A stretch of 64,000 bases of DNA from Nostoc sp. TCL240-02 (GTDB lineage: Bacteria > Cyanobacteriota > Cyanobacteriia > Cyanobacteriales > Nostocaceae), in the NCBI RefSeq assembly GCF_013343235.1, contig NZ_CP040094.1, forward strand, positions 7,187,001 through 7,251,000. The letters run 5' to 3'. Positions 49,703 to 59,603 of the stretch are shown here, in pieces. Both the position numbers and the translations under genes were made by a program. Below the pieces are notes generated by a model. It was given only the letters and a program-made list of their open reading frames with translations. It searched no databases and had not been told where the DNA came from. Each line of letters begins with the position of its first letter. Position 1 is the stretch's first letter.

Positions 49703-50557
49703 CTATGAAGCTCCAACATTAAGAGGATTTGAGGAGGGCGTTGCCACTGAAATAGGATTGCCACTAGCAGATGTAGCTGATGGTGTTGAGTTGACAGGCC
49801 CTTCTCCTACCATTTTGGCAACTTCGATACCAAATTGTTCGAGAATTACAATCGGGTTAGAGCCGCCATTCATTTCAATCCGTTTAATCAGTACGCCATT
49901 TGCTAATCGCTGTCCCGCTTGCACATAGCGACTCGTCGGCTCATCTGGTACTTTGATAATTGCCTGCGGTTCCTTACTAATTAGAACCACACCAGTCACA
50001 ATAACTGCTCTTGCTAACTCAGGTTGTGCTGCTGGTGGCAATACAGATACTAAAGTCGGGTTGGGGACAACTTGAGGCAAAACCTTAGGTAAGACTGAAG
50101 TCAAAGTAGAATTAACTTTTTTTGGTACAGAAGCAATATTTTTCTTCTGATTTAAAGCTATGCGAGGTGTTGAAAGTTTTCGTCCTGCTAGCGATGCAGT
50201 CGGTAGCTTAGGCAAGATAGGAACAGGTTTTCCAGTCCCGGATGTTTTAGGCATTCCCGAAACCGTCTGTCCAAAAATTTGGGCAAACGGGTCAGTCCGA
50301 TCTTTTGATACTAGAATTAACGGTGCCCGCTCTGTAGGATTAGTGGATTGAATCAAGTTAACAGATGCAGGAGTAACTTGTGAAACCTGTTTGGCAAGTA
50401 TCACTGGATTCTTAAAGGATTGAGCCGTTGGTGGGGACTTTGCTACTATTTTAGGAATCGGCGCAGGATTGACGGCTTGTGGTGTATCTTCAGAAGCACA
50501 TCCAGCGATCGCTAAGGTTAAAATAGCTGCAATTGTAATTTTTGAATTTCTGCCCAT
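49703..50557 (-). CDS. Pro/Ala-rich lipoprotein of unknown function
   Basis: The 284-residue protein has a lipoprotein signal: ITIAAILTLAIAGCASEDT, with lipobox LAIAGC and acylated Cys20. A low-complexity region rich in Pro, Ala and Thr follows to residue 180, then a folded C-terminal part (ARAVIVTGVVLISKEPQAII; YVQAGQRLANGVLIKRIEMN; VILEQFGIEVAKMVGEGPV) that looks like a PilP-like small beta domain. The resemblance to pilus or secretion periplasmic lipoproteins is weak. It is cotranscribed with the 83-residue protein. Confidence 0.65.
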   Translation of the reverse strand: MGRNSKITIAAILTLAIAGCASEDTPQAVNPAPIPKIVAKSPPTAQSFKNPVILAKQVSQVTPASVNLIQSTNPTERAPLILVSKDRTDPFAQIFGQTVSGMPKTSGTGKPVPILPKLPTASLAGRKLSTPRIALNQKKNIASVPKKVNSTLTSVLPKVLPQVVPNPTLVSVLPPAAQPELARAVIVTGVVLISKEPQAIIKVPDEPTSRYVQAGQRLANGVLIKRIEMNGGSNPIVILEQFGIEVAKMVGEGPVNSTPSATSASGNPISVATPSSNPLNVGAS

Positions 50558-50722
50558 GAGCTGTTCTCAAAAGCCATTGGAAAATTGAAAAATGGAAATA
50601 TACATGCCTAAAATTTGTATCAAAGGCAAAGTATGTTACCTTTATAACCTAATTTTTTACATTTCAAGGGTTATTTTTAACACTAACACCCCAGCATAAC
50701 TGCGGATTTAGTTTATTTGCAG

Positions 50723-51499
50723 TTAATCGTCTGCTACACCCATAAGCTGTTTCATCAAATCCAGACCTTTCTTGACTCTACGGGAAACTGTCACCACACT
50801 TATCCCGAGATGTTCTGCAACTTGTTTTTGTGTCAAATCTTGTAAAAACACGCATTCTAAAACATCACGGGTGCGTTGTTCGAGTTGAACCAATGCTTGT
50901 TGCAAGCGAAGTTGGTCTTCTTGTGCCAACTGAAAGCTGCGATAGTGAGGATCGGGAACCAATTCTCCCAAACAAGTAGAACCTTCTTCTCCATCTTGGA
51001 TTGGCACATCAAGACTCAAGGGAGCGCGATTTATCCACGCTAACTTAATTTCTTGCCATTCGTTTGGAGAAATTTCTAGCGCTGTTGCTAATTCGGTATC
51101 TGTTGGTTGGCGATTATGCTTTTCACGCCAAGAACGTGACACTCCTATTGCTTGCTGTTGGAGTGCTAACCACTTCCGAGGAATTCGCACGGTGACACCT
51201 TTATCTCGGAGATAGTGTTGAATTTCACCCCGAATATAAGGAAGAGCATAGGAACTAAAGGCATGTCCCTTGGAAAGTTCAAATTTTTCAATCGCTCTGA
51301 TTAAACCCAAACATCCAACCTGGAGCAAATCATCGTAGGTTTCATGACATTGATTCGTCCAGTAGTGAGCTTCTTTTCTCACAAGTCCAAAATTGAGTTT
51401 TACCAGTTGATTGCGAACATTTTCTGACCGATATTGCTGATATTCTCGCAATAATTGCCAAATTTCATGTTTTAGTTCATTGGTGACTGTGGTAGGCAT
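50723..51499 (-). CDS. sigF: Group 3 sigma factor, SigF-like
   Basis: The 258-residue protein is an alternative sigma factor. Region 2 is DDLLQVGCLGLIRAIEKFEL and HAFSSYALPYIRGEIQHYLR; region 3 is VTVRIPRKWLALQQQAIGVS; region 4 is LTQKQVAEHLGISVVTVSRR. Lack of the long region 1 and of the -10 recognition set of group 1 makes it group 3. The length (258) from MPTTVTNELKHEIWQLL agrees with Anabaena SigF. It lies next to psbO, the same neighbourhood as in Anabaena. SigJ is an alternative identity. Confidence 0.8.
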   Translation of the reverse strand: MPTTVTNELKHEIWQLLREYQQYRSENVRNQLVKLNFGLVRKEAHYWTNQCHETYDDLLQVGCLGLIRAIEKFELSKGHAFSSYALPYIRGEIQHYLRDKGVTVRIPRKWLALQQQAIGVSRSWREKHNRQPTDTELATALEISPNEWQEIKLAWINRAPLSLDVPIQDGEEGSTCLGELVPDPHYRSFQLAQEDQLRLQQALVQLEQRTRDVLECVFLQDLTQKQVAEHLGISVVTVSRRVKKGLDLMKQLMGVADD

Positions 51500-52306
51500 A
51501 GCACCGCGTTTATTGAGTAAATTAACAATCAATTACTTACTTTTAAATTAAGTTGCGATTGTGCGATATTAAACAGAATATCGCGCTATATGTAATAGCA
51601 ATTACTATGGGATTAACAACTTTTTTTAGGCAAAATACCAATAGAGTTGCTTGACAACCGCGCAAAATTTAAATGGGTGAAGTTGGTATTTAGTTTGTTA
51701 TTTATTTTTGGGATAATCTGTAGCTATTTTTAAAACTACATAGAAATAAAATATAAAATTAATCACTAAATATCAAACCGAGATTTTACTTAACTTTAAT
51801 TAATTAATGGTGAAGCTAATTTTCCAAAACAAAACAATAATAGTCGGAATTTTATTAGATAGTAAAAGTTTGATTTACAGTAAAATTACCTGTCAATTCA
51901 ACCGAAATTCACCTAAGAATTAAAAATAACTAATAATATTTAGAAAATAGTATGTATATTTACGCAAGCAAATACAACAAAATGCGAGATTGATTTGGGG
52001 AGGTCTTGCGGGGCAAAATATCACTAACCCAAGCATATTAGGCTTTAAACTTTCTCCCTCTTTGTCAGAAACCTATGTACCACCCTGAAAAAAGGCAGGG
52101 CTGTTTCATTCTTTCAAAGCCTCTTGAAAAGTTGGGGACAAGGGAAGGAGTAATTCTTCTCTTGTCTTTTTTCGTCTCTGTAAGGCTTTTATAGGAATGA
52201 AACAGCCCTGAAAATGTGGGCAAAGAAGTTAACTTTTGCGATCCAACCTGATGTTTACAGAATTGTAGTTCTGAATGCCAGGTCAGTTATCTAAGCTCTA
52301 GAGAAT
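51500..52306. other. Gap between sigF and psbO with a structured element
   Basis: The AT-rich right part of the sigF upstream region (51500-52080) has no supported gene. The element at 52096-52210 is described separately. Confidence 0.5.
52088..52210. terminator. Large nested hairpin downstream of psbO
   Basis: Perfect 16-base arms (CAGGGCTGTTTCATTC at 52096-52111 and GAATGAAACAGCCCTG at 52195-52210) enclose a second partial stem (AAAGCCT with AGGCTTT) and an inner hairpin GACAAG...CTTGTC followed by TTTTTT on the plus strand (about 52137-52172). Read on the minus strand the outer stem is followed by CCTTTTTT, so it is a plausible psbO terminator. It may instead be a small mobile repeat or a structured RNA. 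Confidence 0.6.
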
Positions 52307-53140
52307 TTAGCTACGAGTCGATTCAACCCGTGCAAAAAATAGACCGCGAATCTTGACTTCTTTTGGTTCGCCAGCACCTAAGTCTGTATCAGATGGCTGT
52401 TCGCTCTCGAAAGTACCAGCAATTTCACCACTAGAACTATCTACTTTAGCGATTTGCAGAGAAATCTTGCCGTTAAGATTTTCAGCACGCTTGACGTTAG
52501 TGCGGGTAAGTTCTTCATCATCGGCTTGGGCGGGGAGAGCCACGGCATTATCGTAGCCACTGACGACACCACGACCTTTGGGATCTAGGAAGGCAGCACC
52601 ACGGTAGGAAGGAACTTTGAAAGTGCCTTCAAAGTCCGTAGAGGTGTTAATACTGCTCAAACTGGGTTGGGTTTGAGCAACCAAGTTTTTGATAGTGAAG
52701 AGGAAAGGTACTCGCTCACCGCCAGGAAGTTGTACGGTGATGGCTTGGAAGTCAAGACCATCAGTTTCCTCAAAGGTCAAGCTATTATCTGAGTTGATTT
52801 TTAGGTTGCCTTGCACCTGGTCAATAGTGGAAGTGTATCTAGTTAACAATTTGCCAGCAACAAATTCTGCTTCTTGGCGTTTATTAGCAGGTTCTTCTTT
52901 GATGAAAAAGCTAGTTGGTTCTAAGCAAAGTTCTTTGATGGCATAAGACTGGCTAGAATCAATGGGAATGGAACCACGGCTTGTTTCTGCTAGTTGAGGG
53001 CATTTGTTTGCCAAGCCGGTGCCACGAATTTGGTCGTAAGTAAGTACATCTCTACTACTAGTAGCAGGAGCATCACTACAAGCAGTTATTAGTCCCAGGC
53101 ACAAAGCCAAGAATGCAACAATTAAAGTGCGATACCTCAT
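52307..53140 (-). CDS. psbO: Photosystem II extrinsic manganese-stabilising protein PsbO
   Basis: PsbO shields the oxygen-evolving Mn cluster on the lumen side. I start at 53140 (MRYRTLIVAFLALCLGLITA), giving 277 residues. The N-terminal leader has a lipobox-like LITAC. The mature protein shows the signature LTYDQIRGTGLANKCPQLAE with its disulphide Cys and the partner Cys in IKELCLEPTSFFIKEE. The C-terminal VKIRGLFFARVES is typical. It is transcribed alone; the large hairpin follows its stop. Confidence 0.97.
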   Translation of the reverse strand: MRYRTLIVAFLALCLGLITACSDAPATSSRDVLTYDQIRGTGLANKCPQLAETSRGSIPIDSSQSYAIKELCLEPTSFFIKEEPANKRQEAEFVAGKLLTRYTSTIDQVQGNLKINSDNSLTFEETDGLDFQAITVQLPGGERVPFLFTIKNLVAQTQPSLSSINTSTDFEGTFKVPSYRGAAFLDPKGRGVVSGYDNAVALPAQADDEELTRTNVKRAENLNGKISLQIAKVDSSSGEIAGTFESEQPSDTDLGAGEPKEVKIRGLFFARVESTRS

Positions 53141-53970
53141 GGTCAACCTCAATCTCAAAAATTAATATCTAAGTTGTAAAACTGCATCGAAGCTTTGATT
53201 TTTGACGAAAAGCCATCTTCGAACTGACACTGCGTTGCTCTGATTACCAGAGTTGAAACAAATCTCAGGGCGTATAGGCTGGAAGTCGCCAGTCAAACTT
53301 TTCTCTGCTAAACGTAGTTAAACGTGTCGTTCTCTTGAGCTTGGGGAGTAAACCCCAGAATAAGTAGCACACTGTATCCTTTTTAGATGTGTGTAACTAG
53401 GGGGCAAAAAACCAGCAGTTTTACTGTTGGTAGCATTTGTTAGAGTTGGGCGGGGGGATGAGTAAGCGCTACACAGAGCAGCATAAGTGCTTGCCTCAAA
53501 GAGTGCGAAGAGAGTTGTCTGCTTTGCACTTTGCTTTTGCCAATTGCAAAAGCAGCGTCGCCCAAGTCTTTTTGTATCATGTATGTGACGCTACTACATA
53601 CAGCCCATTGTTTGATGGGTAAATTAGCCAGATCATACGATTTTTTTTAACTCAAAATCAAAGTACTCTTAATTAACAAAGTCTCGTCCCGATCGCATCT
53701 AGCTGATGTGGAGGCTATGCTAAAGGTTACTACGCTCTTTTAGGAGCGATCGCAATTGCTTTTAATAAAGATACAAATCTAGTTATATTCAACCCTTACT
53801 TAGGTAAGTGCAGGGAAGAGCAAAGGCGGTGAGTCTAGCAAAAAACCATCTAAAAGCCTACAGTAGCTTCATTTTCTGGGATCGATGTCTAGAGTAAGTA
53901 CTGGCAAACTAGGGAAAATTAAAAATCTCCGGTAAATTTGAGTTGGCCTCATTTATACGGAAAAGTTGGC
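53141..53970. other. Gap upstream of psbO
   Basis: It must hold the psbO promoter. A 61-codon plus-strand frame at 53437-53622 has no support. HIP1-like words are present (GCGATCGC). Nothing else is seen. Confidence 0.5.
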
Positions 53971-54321
53971 ATGAACCATAACAAAAGTCTGGAATCAGGG
54001 GAGTTGTCCTGTAAACTGCAAGCGATCGCAACTGTGGTGTATGATGCCGTGCAGGGTTGTGAAAGTGAGACTGTAGCTCTTTTGGCAATGCTTAGGCAAT
54101 TGGAACAGTTACACAGAGAGATCCGAGATGGGGTTTTTCAAGAGAGTTTGCCTGTTAACCGTCGGCAACTTTACTCACTCCTAAAAGATATTGAGTCTGA
54201 GGGAGGCTGGCCTTATATCGAGCGGATGAGACTACAAGCTTTTCTAGCGAATTTGCCACAAGAGGCTCCCCCAGAAAATAGCCGTGAAGTTTTAGAGAGC
54301 GATCGCTCCTTTGCTGATTAA
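53971..54321 (+). CDS. Small conserved cyanobacterial protein
   Basis: The 116-residue helical protein starts at 53971 (MNHNKSLESGELSCKLQAIA); an upstream in-frame TTG is less likely. It reads VVYDAVQGCESETVALLAML, LEQLHREIRDGVFQESLPVN and LYSLLKDIESEGGWPYIERM. I do not recognise a named domain. Its composition is coding-like and it is soluble. It converges on the giant WD40 gene. Confidence 0.6.
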   Translation: MNHNKSLESGELSCKLQAIATVVYDAVQGCESETVALLAMLRQLEQLHREIRDGVFQESLPVNRRQLYSLLKDIESEGGWPYIERMRLQAFLANLPQEAPPENSREVLESDRSFAD

Positions 54322-54421
54322 CTCAAAAATTATTTTCTAGCTCTGAATTAACAACCCCGATCGCCTCATCAACCGCTAAACCAAGAGCGGTTGCTCATTG
54401 AGGCTTCAACTTAATTCATAA

Positions 54422-57400
54422 TTAAAAAGAGTTTTTAGTGGGTATGCCTTTACAAAGAAAGCGATCGCGCTCCTCAAGATTACGGTTGTGCTTGAGGTAA
54501 TCACCCACCCAGTCGCAACCACGAACAAGCAGATCGTCAAGGTTTAAATTCCACAGAATTATCGTGTTGTCATCACTAGCTGATGCTAATGTTTGACCAT
54601 CTGGGCTAAAACTAACACTTAACACTGGGGCACGATGCCCATTCAGGCTTTTAATTAATTTGCCTTCATGACTCCAAAGTTTTACTGTACTATCCCAACT
54701 GGCGGCGGCAAGCAATTCACCATTGGGACTGAAAGTTACAGCGTTGACGCTATCGCTATACCCCTTTAATAAGGTTTTTAACAACGTACCATCCCGTCGC
54801 CACAGTTTTACGGTGTTATCCCAACTGGCAGAAGCCAGCAACTCATCAGTGGGGCTAAAGCTGACACCTAAGACCCAACTGTCATGAGGCGAAAAAGTTT
54901 TGAGCAATTTGCCTTGACGGTTCCACAATTTCACAGTTTGGTCATCACTGGCGGAGGCTAAAATTTGACTATCAGGGCTAAAATTTACGCTATTTACCCA
55001 ACCCTGATGTCCCACTAAGGTTTTCAGTAACTTGCCTTGACGGTTCCAGAGTTTCACGGTTTTATCTTTACTAGCTGATGCCAAAAACTGACCATCGGGG
55101 CTGAAATTCACGCTCATCACACTATCGCTATGTCCGTGAAGAGTCATGATCAAAGTACCGTCAAGCCGCCAAAGTTTCACGGTTTTGTCATAACTTCCTG
55201 AAGCCAGCATTTTACCTTTGGGGTCAAAACTGACACTAGGAACTTTACTTGTATGCCCCACTAAAGTTTTGTAAAGTCGAGTTTTGAACTCGCCATTACT
55301 AGTATATTTCTTCCAGAGTTTTACAGTGCGATCGCTACTACCAGAAGCCAGCATCTGACCGTTGGGGCTCCAAGTAACGCTCAAAACTCGATCTTGATGC
55401 CCTTGAAGAGTAGACGGGGTTGGGGCATTTAAGCTCCATAGTTTCACGCTTTTGTCGAAACTTCCTGAAGCCAGCAATTTATTATTTGGACTGAAAGCGA
55501 TAGTAACAACAGCATCACTATGTCCTTTGAAGGTTTTGAGTAAAGTACCAGTTATACTCCAGAGGTTTATGGCATTGTCTTCGCCTGCGGAAGCTAACTT
55601 TTTACTATCAGAACTAAAGTTCAAACTCCACACTGTACTGCTATGTTGCCGTAAATTTTTGTAAAGACGAAAGCCAAAACCGTCTTTAGTATCGTTAATC
55701 TCCCTCTGCCAAAGTTTCACTGTCTTGTCTCGACCTGCTGAGGCTAAAAATTTACCGTCGGGGCTGAAAACAGTTACAGTCACACCCTGCTGATGTCCCT
55801 GCAAAGTTGTAACCAGGCTACCATCCCGTCGCCAGATTTTCACTGTCTTGTCATCGCTGGACGAAGCAATTAATTGACCATCAGGACTAAAGTTTACCCA
55901 GTTAACCCACCCTCGATGTCCTCTCAGGATTTTTACTAATGTACCGTCTTTGCGCCAGAGTTTTATGGTTGTATCCTTACTGGCAGTAGCTAACAACTCG
56001 CCATCAGGGCTGAAATTAACGCTATAAACCCAATCTTTATGTCCTTTCAGAGTTTTATATGGCTTGGGATCAAATTCACCTGTAACCGGGTTTTTACTCC
56101 AGATTTGTACTGTTTTGTCGAGGCTGGCGGACGCTAGGGTTTGACCATCTGGGCTGAAGCTTACACAGGTAACAGCATCAGTGTGACCTTTGAGGGTTTG
56201 AAGTAAACTACCATCAGGATGCCAAATTTTCACAGTCTGATCTCGGCTACCTGATGCTAGGGTTTGACCATCTGGGCTGAAAGTTACTCCCCAGACAATA
56301 TCAGTGTGCCCTTCTAAGCGGTTGACTTCTGTTACCCCATAAACCGCCTGTTGCAGGGCTGTTACCACCCGCATTCGCGTATCTGGTTGCACTCCATCTG
56401 CCTGTTTCAGTTCTCTCCAAGCCCGCAAACTTTCTAATAAAGCATCAAACTCTTTATTAGACGCAAATAGAGCTTCGCTAGCAGCCGTGATTCCACTAAT
56501 CCTCAAGTTGGTTTCACTGCGTTCAGCTCGCAGAGTTTGGTGAATTGCTGCTGTTTTTTGCAAGTCAGCTTGCCACCATAATGCTGCTATTGTTCCCCCC
56601 ATGATTGCCAGCATTGCGCCTACAAACCGTGCTTCTCGCAGTCGCCGTTGCAACACCAAATTGAGTTGCTTTTGACTCAGTTGTTGGGCTACTTCTGCTC
56701 TAATTTTTTCGAGTTTGATTTTTTCAAACTCGGCGAGCATACCATAGTTGTTTTTTTGGCGAATTGGTTCAACTAAATAATCGTGAACTAGCTGGTAGCG
56801 ATCGCCTAATTCTTCTCTGACTCGCAACACCAAACCTGAACCCACCAATATTTCTAAAATTAGTTCCCCAACTGTGTTAAAGCTTGATATTGTATCTATA
56901 TCATGGTTATTAACTAATGCAGCCGCTAAATCAGCTTTACCTTTTAAAGGTCGCGTCCCTTTTTCATCAGTTAACTCAAATAATAATTTCCAACTTAACT
57001 CTTCATTCTCTGGGCCGCAGTCTTTGATCACTTCCCCTAGCCAGCGTTCAACCAATTTTGCCGAGCCGCCGCAAAGCTTGTATTGTCCAAGGGTAGTAAT
57101 ATTTTCTATTTGTAGTTGAGCGCCAACTATTTGTAATTCAATTGGATGTACTTCATCTAGTTCTCCTGTCAAATCCTGGACTAATCGATTAATTAATTCA
57201 TCACTCAGTTCATAATGAGAACGTTGAGTAAGACTGTGAATTATAGCGTTAGCATCATGACTAGAGAATTTTCCTAGATAGTAGCGAATGTCCTTATCGA
57301 GAATATTTTTATTAATTACACCTAAATCATATAGTCCAATACTATTTTTTTGGCTCAATCGTTCAAATTCTAATAAATGATGTAAGTAATCTTCTCTTAA

Positions 57401-59473
57401 CGAAAGAATAATTTTTACAAACGAGATATTTAAACATTCACTAAAGAATTGATAAAATTCTATTCTTTGCGTAGGAGGATTACTAATAAAAAACAATTCT
57501 TCAAACTGGTCTAATATGATAATTATTGTATAGTTGCGCTCGGTTGCTAAACGAATTTTTTCTAATAGTATATTGAATGTAGAGTCAGGATTAACTGATA
57601 TTCCTGTGTATGCCAGCGCTTGGTTTAGACTGCTTATTAAGACTGTTAGCCAATCAGTATAGACAGACAAAACAATAGGTATAGGAATGCGTTCTCCGAT
57701 AACTTTTCCTGTCAGGGCTGGGACTAAACCAGCTTTGAGAATTGAACTTTTACCTACGCCTGATGGTCCATAAATTACTGTAAGTTTATAGTCAGCACGA
57801 CTAATTCTTTCAATCAAACGATTGATATCTTGCTGTCGTCCTGAAGCTGATATTTCTTGGGCAACTCCTTCAGGAATCAACGGTATTTTTTGAGGTTCCA
57901 ATGCTGGGTTAATTCTAGATCGTTGCGGCTGTAATTGACTCGCACCAATGAAGGCGCGAAACCCATACTGATGTTCTATCTGAATTTTTTCTTGCTTGAG
58001 TTTAAAGGCTTCTGTATAGTTATGACGCTCAAAAAAGTAAAGCGATCGCAGTTCCTCTAAAATCTCTAAATATAGTGATGGCTGATGTTGTAGCTCACAA
58101 ACTACCCTCGCCCATTCCAGGTTATTTATCGCTTCTTCTGATTCACCTAGATGTCGCTGTGTACGTGCAAGCAACAGAAGATACCAACTTTCTTGTCGTC
58201 GTGTTCGCAAAGCATCTCGCAGAGAAACTTCTGTTGCTTCTTCGGAAATAGAAAGTGCTGCATTCGCTAATTCATGAGCTAGTACCCAATTCGACTCGGA
58301 AATTGCCACATTTGCCAAAAAACCATAATTTTGAGCAATTTGTGCAGGAGTTCCATAGGTTTTATTTAGAAGTAATGACTTTTGAGCTAATTTTTTTAAG
58401 TCGTCCCAAGCTTGTAAACGTTGCAGCATTTCGCAAGCAGGCAAAATAAATTTAGCAACTAAGTCTTCTCTTTGTACTTCCTCCAATACGTCCAGGCATT
58501 GTTTAAACCACAAGAGAGCATGTTCACAATACTTACTATTACTATTATTGTGTAGGTCTGCCATGCGGTGATAACACAGCCCTAAGTGAAATAGTACTAT
58601 TGCTTGCTTGAGTAAAGGCGAAGGAGGAGTAGGGTGAGGACATGAGAGAGGTAAAGAAGAATTACTTTCCAACTCAGCGACTCTCTTCGTTTCCTGCTGC
58701 CATAATGCTAGACTTCTTTGATAATTGCCTAAAGCACCATTAATTTGATCGTTGGCATATTTATCTCGTCCTAACACAAATTCTAAACTAGCTTCTAATC
58801 CGGGTGTTAACTGAAGACTATATAGGCGCAGCAAATCATTACGGGCTGATTCTATTTCGTGGCGGTGTTGAGACTTAGGATCTAAATCTAGGGAGGCATT
58901 AGATAAAAATGTTTCAGCACCTGCTTCTAAAACTTTGCCAAATAGAGATTCTGCTTCTTGATGGATCAAAGCAATTAAATCTGCTTTTGCCATTTCAAAT
59001 TTAATCGTAGTTGCAGCCCAACTTTTAAAATCAGGCGCCAATCTGGACAACAATGATGCAACTTCATCTTGTAGCCACAACACTACTGGAAATGGAAAAG
59101 TTGCGGCATATATATCTCGCGCTTGGTTAATGCCTGTAAGTAAGTTTTCTAGGTCGATTGCTGACTCAATACCAAAAACCATAACAGCAGCTGGTAAAGA
59201 GTCTGTGAAGACAGCAGGATTATCTAAGGATAGTTCTGTGACTATTGTGTTGTGTAAGGAAGTTGTTGACGACTTGAGGACAACTTCTCTGATATTGGTA
59301 TCTTTGGTGATGGAGCGAATATTTCCTAACATTTGCTCACGTAATTGCCCATAGTTACACCGAACTAAAATTAGGGCAAATTGACCTTCAGAAAGTGCGA
59401 TCGCTCTAATCAGTCTTTGCAATGTATGCTGATTTTCTTTTGTGGAGACGTGTAGCTGCTTGTCAGTAGTCAT
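54422..59473 (-). CDS. Giant STAND-type NTPase with TPR-like part and 14 WD40 repeats
   Basis: This 1683-residue protein has, in order: an N-terminal region of about 230 residues with no named motif (ALILVRCNYGQL); TPR-like helices (about 240-500); a STAND NTPase with P-loop IYGPSGVGKSSILKAGLV (near 562-580) and Walker B IIIILDQFEELFF (near 650); a putative membrane helix near 950 (AMLAIMGGTIAALWW); and 14 WD40 repeats (about 1055-1640), two seven-bladed propellers, each like GHTDIVWGVTFSPDGQTLAS. STAND proteins act as ligand-triggered switches in signalling or defence. It follows an ATPase gene by 130 bases of repeats. No effector domain such as TIR or caspase is seen in my reading. Confidence 0.9.
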   Translation of the reverse strand: MTTDKQLHVSTKENQHTLQRLIRAIALSEGQFALILVRCNYGQLREQMLGNIRSITKDTNIREVVLKSSTTSLHNTIVTELSLDNPAVFTDSLPAAVMVFGIESAIDLENLLTGINQARDIYAATFPFPVVLWLQDEVASLLSRLAPDFKSWAATTIKFEMAKADLIALIHQEAESLFGKVLEAGAETFLSNASLDLDPKSQHRHEIESARNDLLRLYSLQLTPGLEASLEFVLGRDKYANDQINGALGNYQRSLALWQQETKRVAELESNSSLPLSCPHPTPPSPLLKQAIVLFHLGLCYHRMADLHNNSNSKYCEHALLWFKQCLDVLEEVQREDLVAKFILPACEMLQRLQAWDDLKKLAQKSLLLNKTYGTPAQIAQNYGFLANVAISESNWVLAHELANAALSISEEATEVSLRDALRTRRQESWYLLLLARTQRHLGESEEAINNLEWARVVCELQHQPSLYLEILEELRSLYFFERHNYTEAFKLKQEKIQIEHQYGFRAFIGASQLQPQRSRINPALEPQKIPLIPEGVAQEISASGRQQDINRLIERISRADYKLTVIYGPSGVGKSSILKAGLVPALTGKVIGERIPIPIVLSVYTDWLTVLISSLNQALAYTGISVNPDSTFNILLEKIRLATERNYTIIIILDQFEELFFISNPPTQRIEFYQFFSECLNISFVKIILSLREDYLHHLLEFERLSQKNSIGLYDLGVINKNILDKDIRYYLGKFSSHDANAIIHSLTQRSHYELSDELINRLVQDLTGELDEVHPIELQIVGAQLQIENITTLGQYKLCGGSAKLVERWLGEVIKDCGPENEELSWKLLFELTDEKGTRPLKGKADLAAALVNNHDIDTISSFNTVGELILEILVGSGLVLRVREELGDRYQLVHDYLVEPIRQKNNYGMLAEFEKIKLEKIRAEVAQQLSQKQLNLVLQRRLREARFVGAMLAIMGGTIAALWWQADLQKTAAIHQTLRAERSETNLRISGITAASEALFASNKEFDALLESLRAWRELKQADGVQPDTRMRVVTALQQAVYGVTEVNRLEGHTDIVWGVTFSPDGQTLASGSRDQTVKIWHPDGSLLQTLKGHTDAVTCVSFSPDGQTLASASLDKTVQIWSKNPVTGEFDPKPYKTLKGHKDWVYSVNFSPDGELLATASKDTTIKLWRKDGTLVKILRGHRGWVNWVNFSPDGQLIASSSDDKTVKIWRRDGSLVTTLQGHQQGVTVTVFSPDGKFLASAGRDKTVKLWQREINDTKDGFGFRLYKNLRQHSSTVWSLNFSSDSKKLASAGEDNAINLWSITGTLLKTFKGHSDAVVTIAFSPNNKLLASGSFDKSVKLWSLNAPTPSTLQGHQDRVLSVTWSPNGQMLASGSSDRTVKLWKKYTSNGEFKTRLYKTLVGHTSKVPSVSFDPKGKMLASGSYDKTVKLWRLDGTLIMTLHGHSDSVMSVNFSPDGQFLASASKDKTVKLWNRQGKLLKTLVGHQGWVNSVNFSPDSQILASASDDQTVKLWNRQGKLLKTFSPHDSWVLGVSFSPTDELLASASWDNTVKLWRRDGTLLKTLLKGYSDSVNAVTFSPNGELLAAASWDSTVKLWSHEGKLIKSLNGHRAPVLSVSFSPDGQTLASASDDNTIILWNLNLDDLLVRGCDWVGDYLKHNRNLEERDRFLCKGIPTKNSF

Positions 59474-59478
59474 TTGTT

Positions 59479-59540
59479 ATTGGGCATTGGGCATGGGGTA
59501 TGGGGCATGGGGTATGGGGCATGGGGTATTGGGCATGAGA
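59479..59540. repeat. Heptamer-type tandem repeat between the two NTPase genes
   Basis: Words of the GGGGCATGGGGTATGGGG and GGGCATTGGGCATG type fill the gap between the STAND gene and its upstream neighbour. Confidence 0.85.
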
Positions 59541-59603
59541 CATTAGTTATTAGTCCAATGGCCAAGGACAAAGGACTAATAACTATTAACTTACCCAGCA
59601 CTA

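Noticed and set aside
53437..53622. A 61-codon frame in the gap upstream of psbO
   Set aside because: No homologue recognised, no ribosome site, and it lies in the promoter region.
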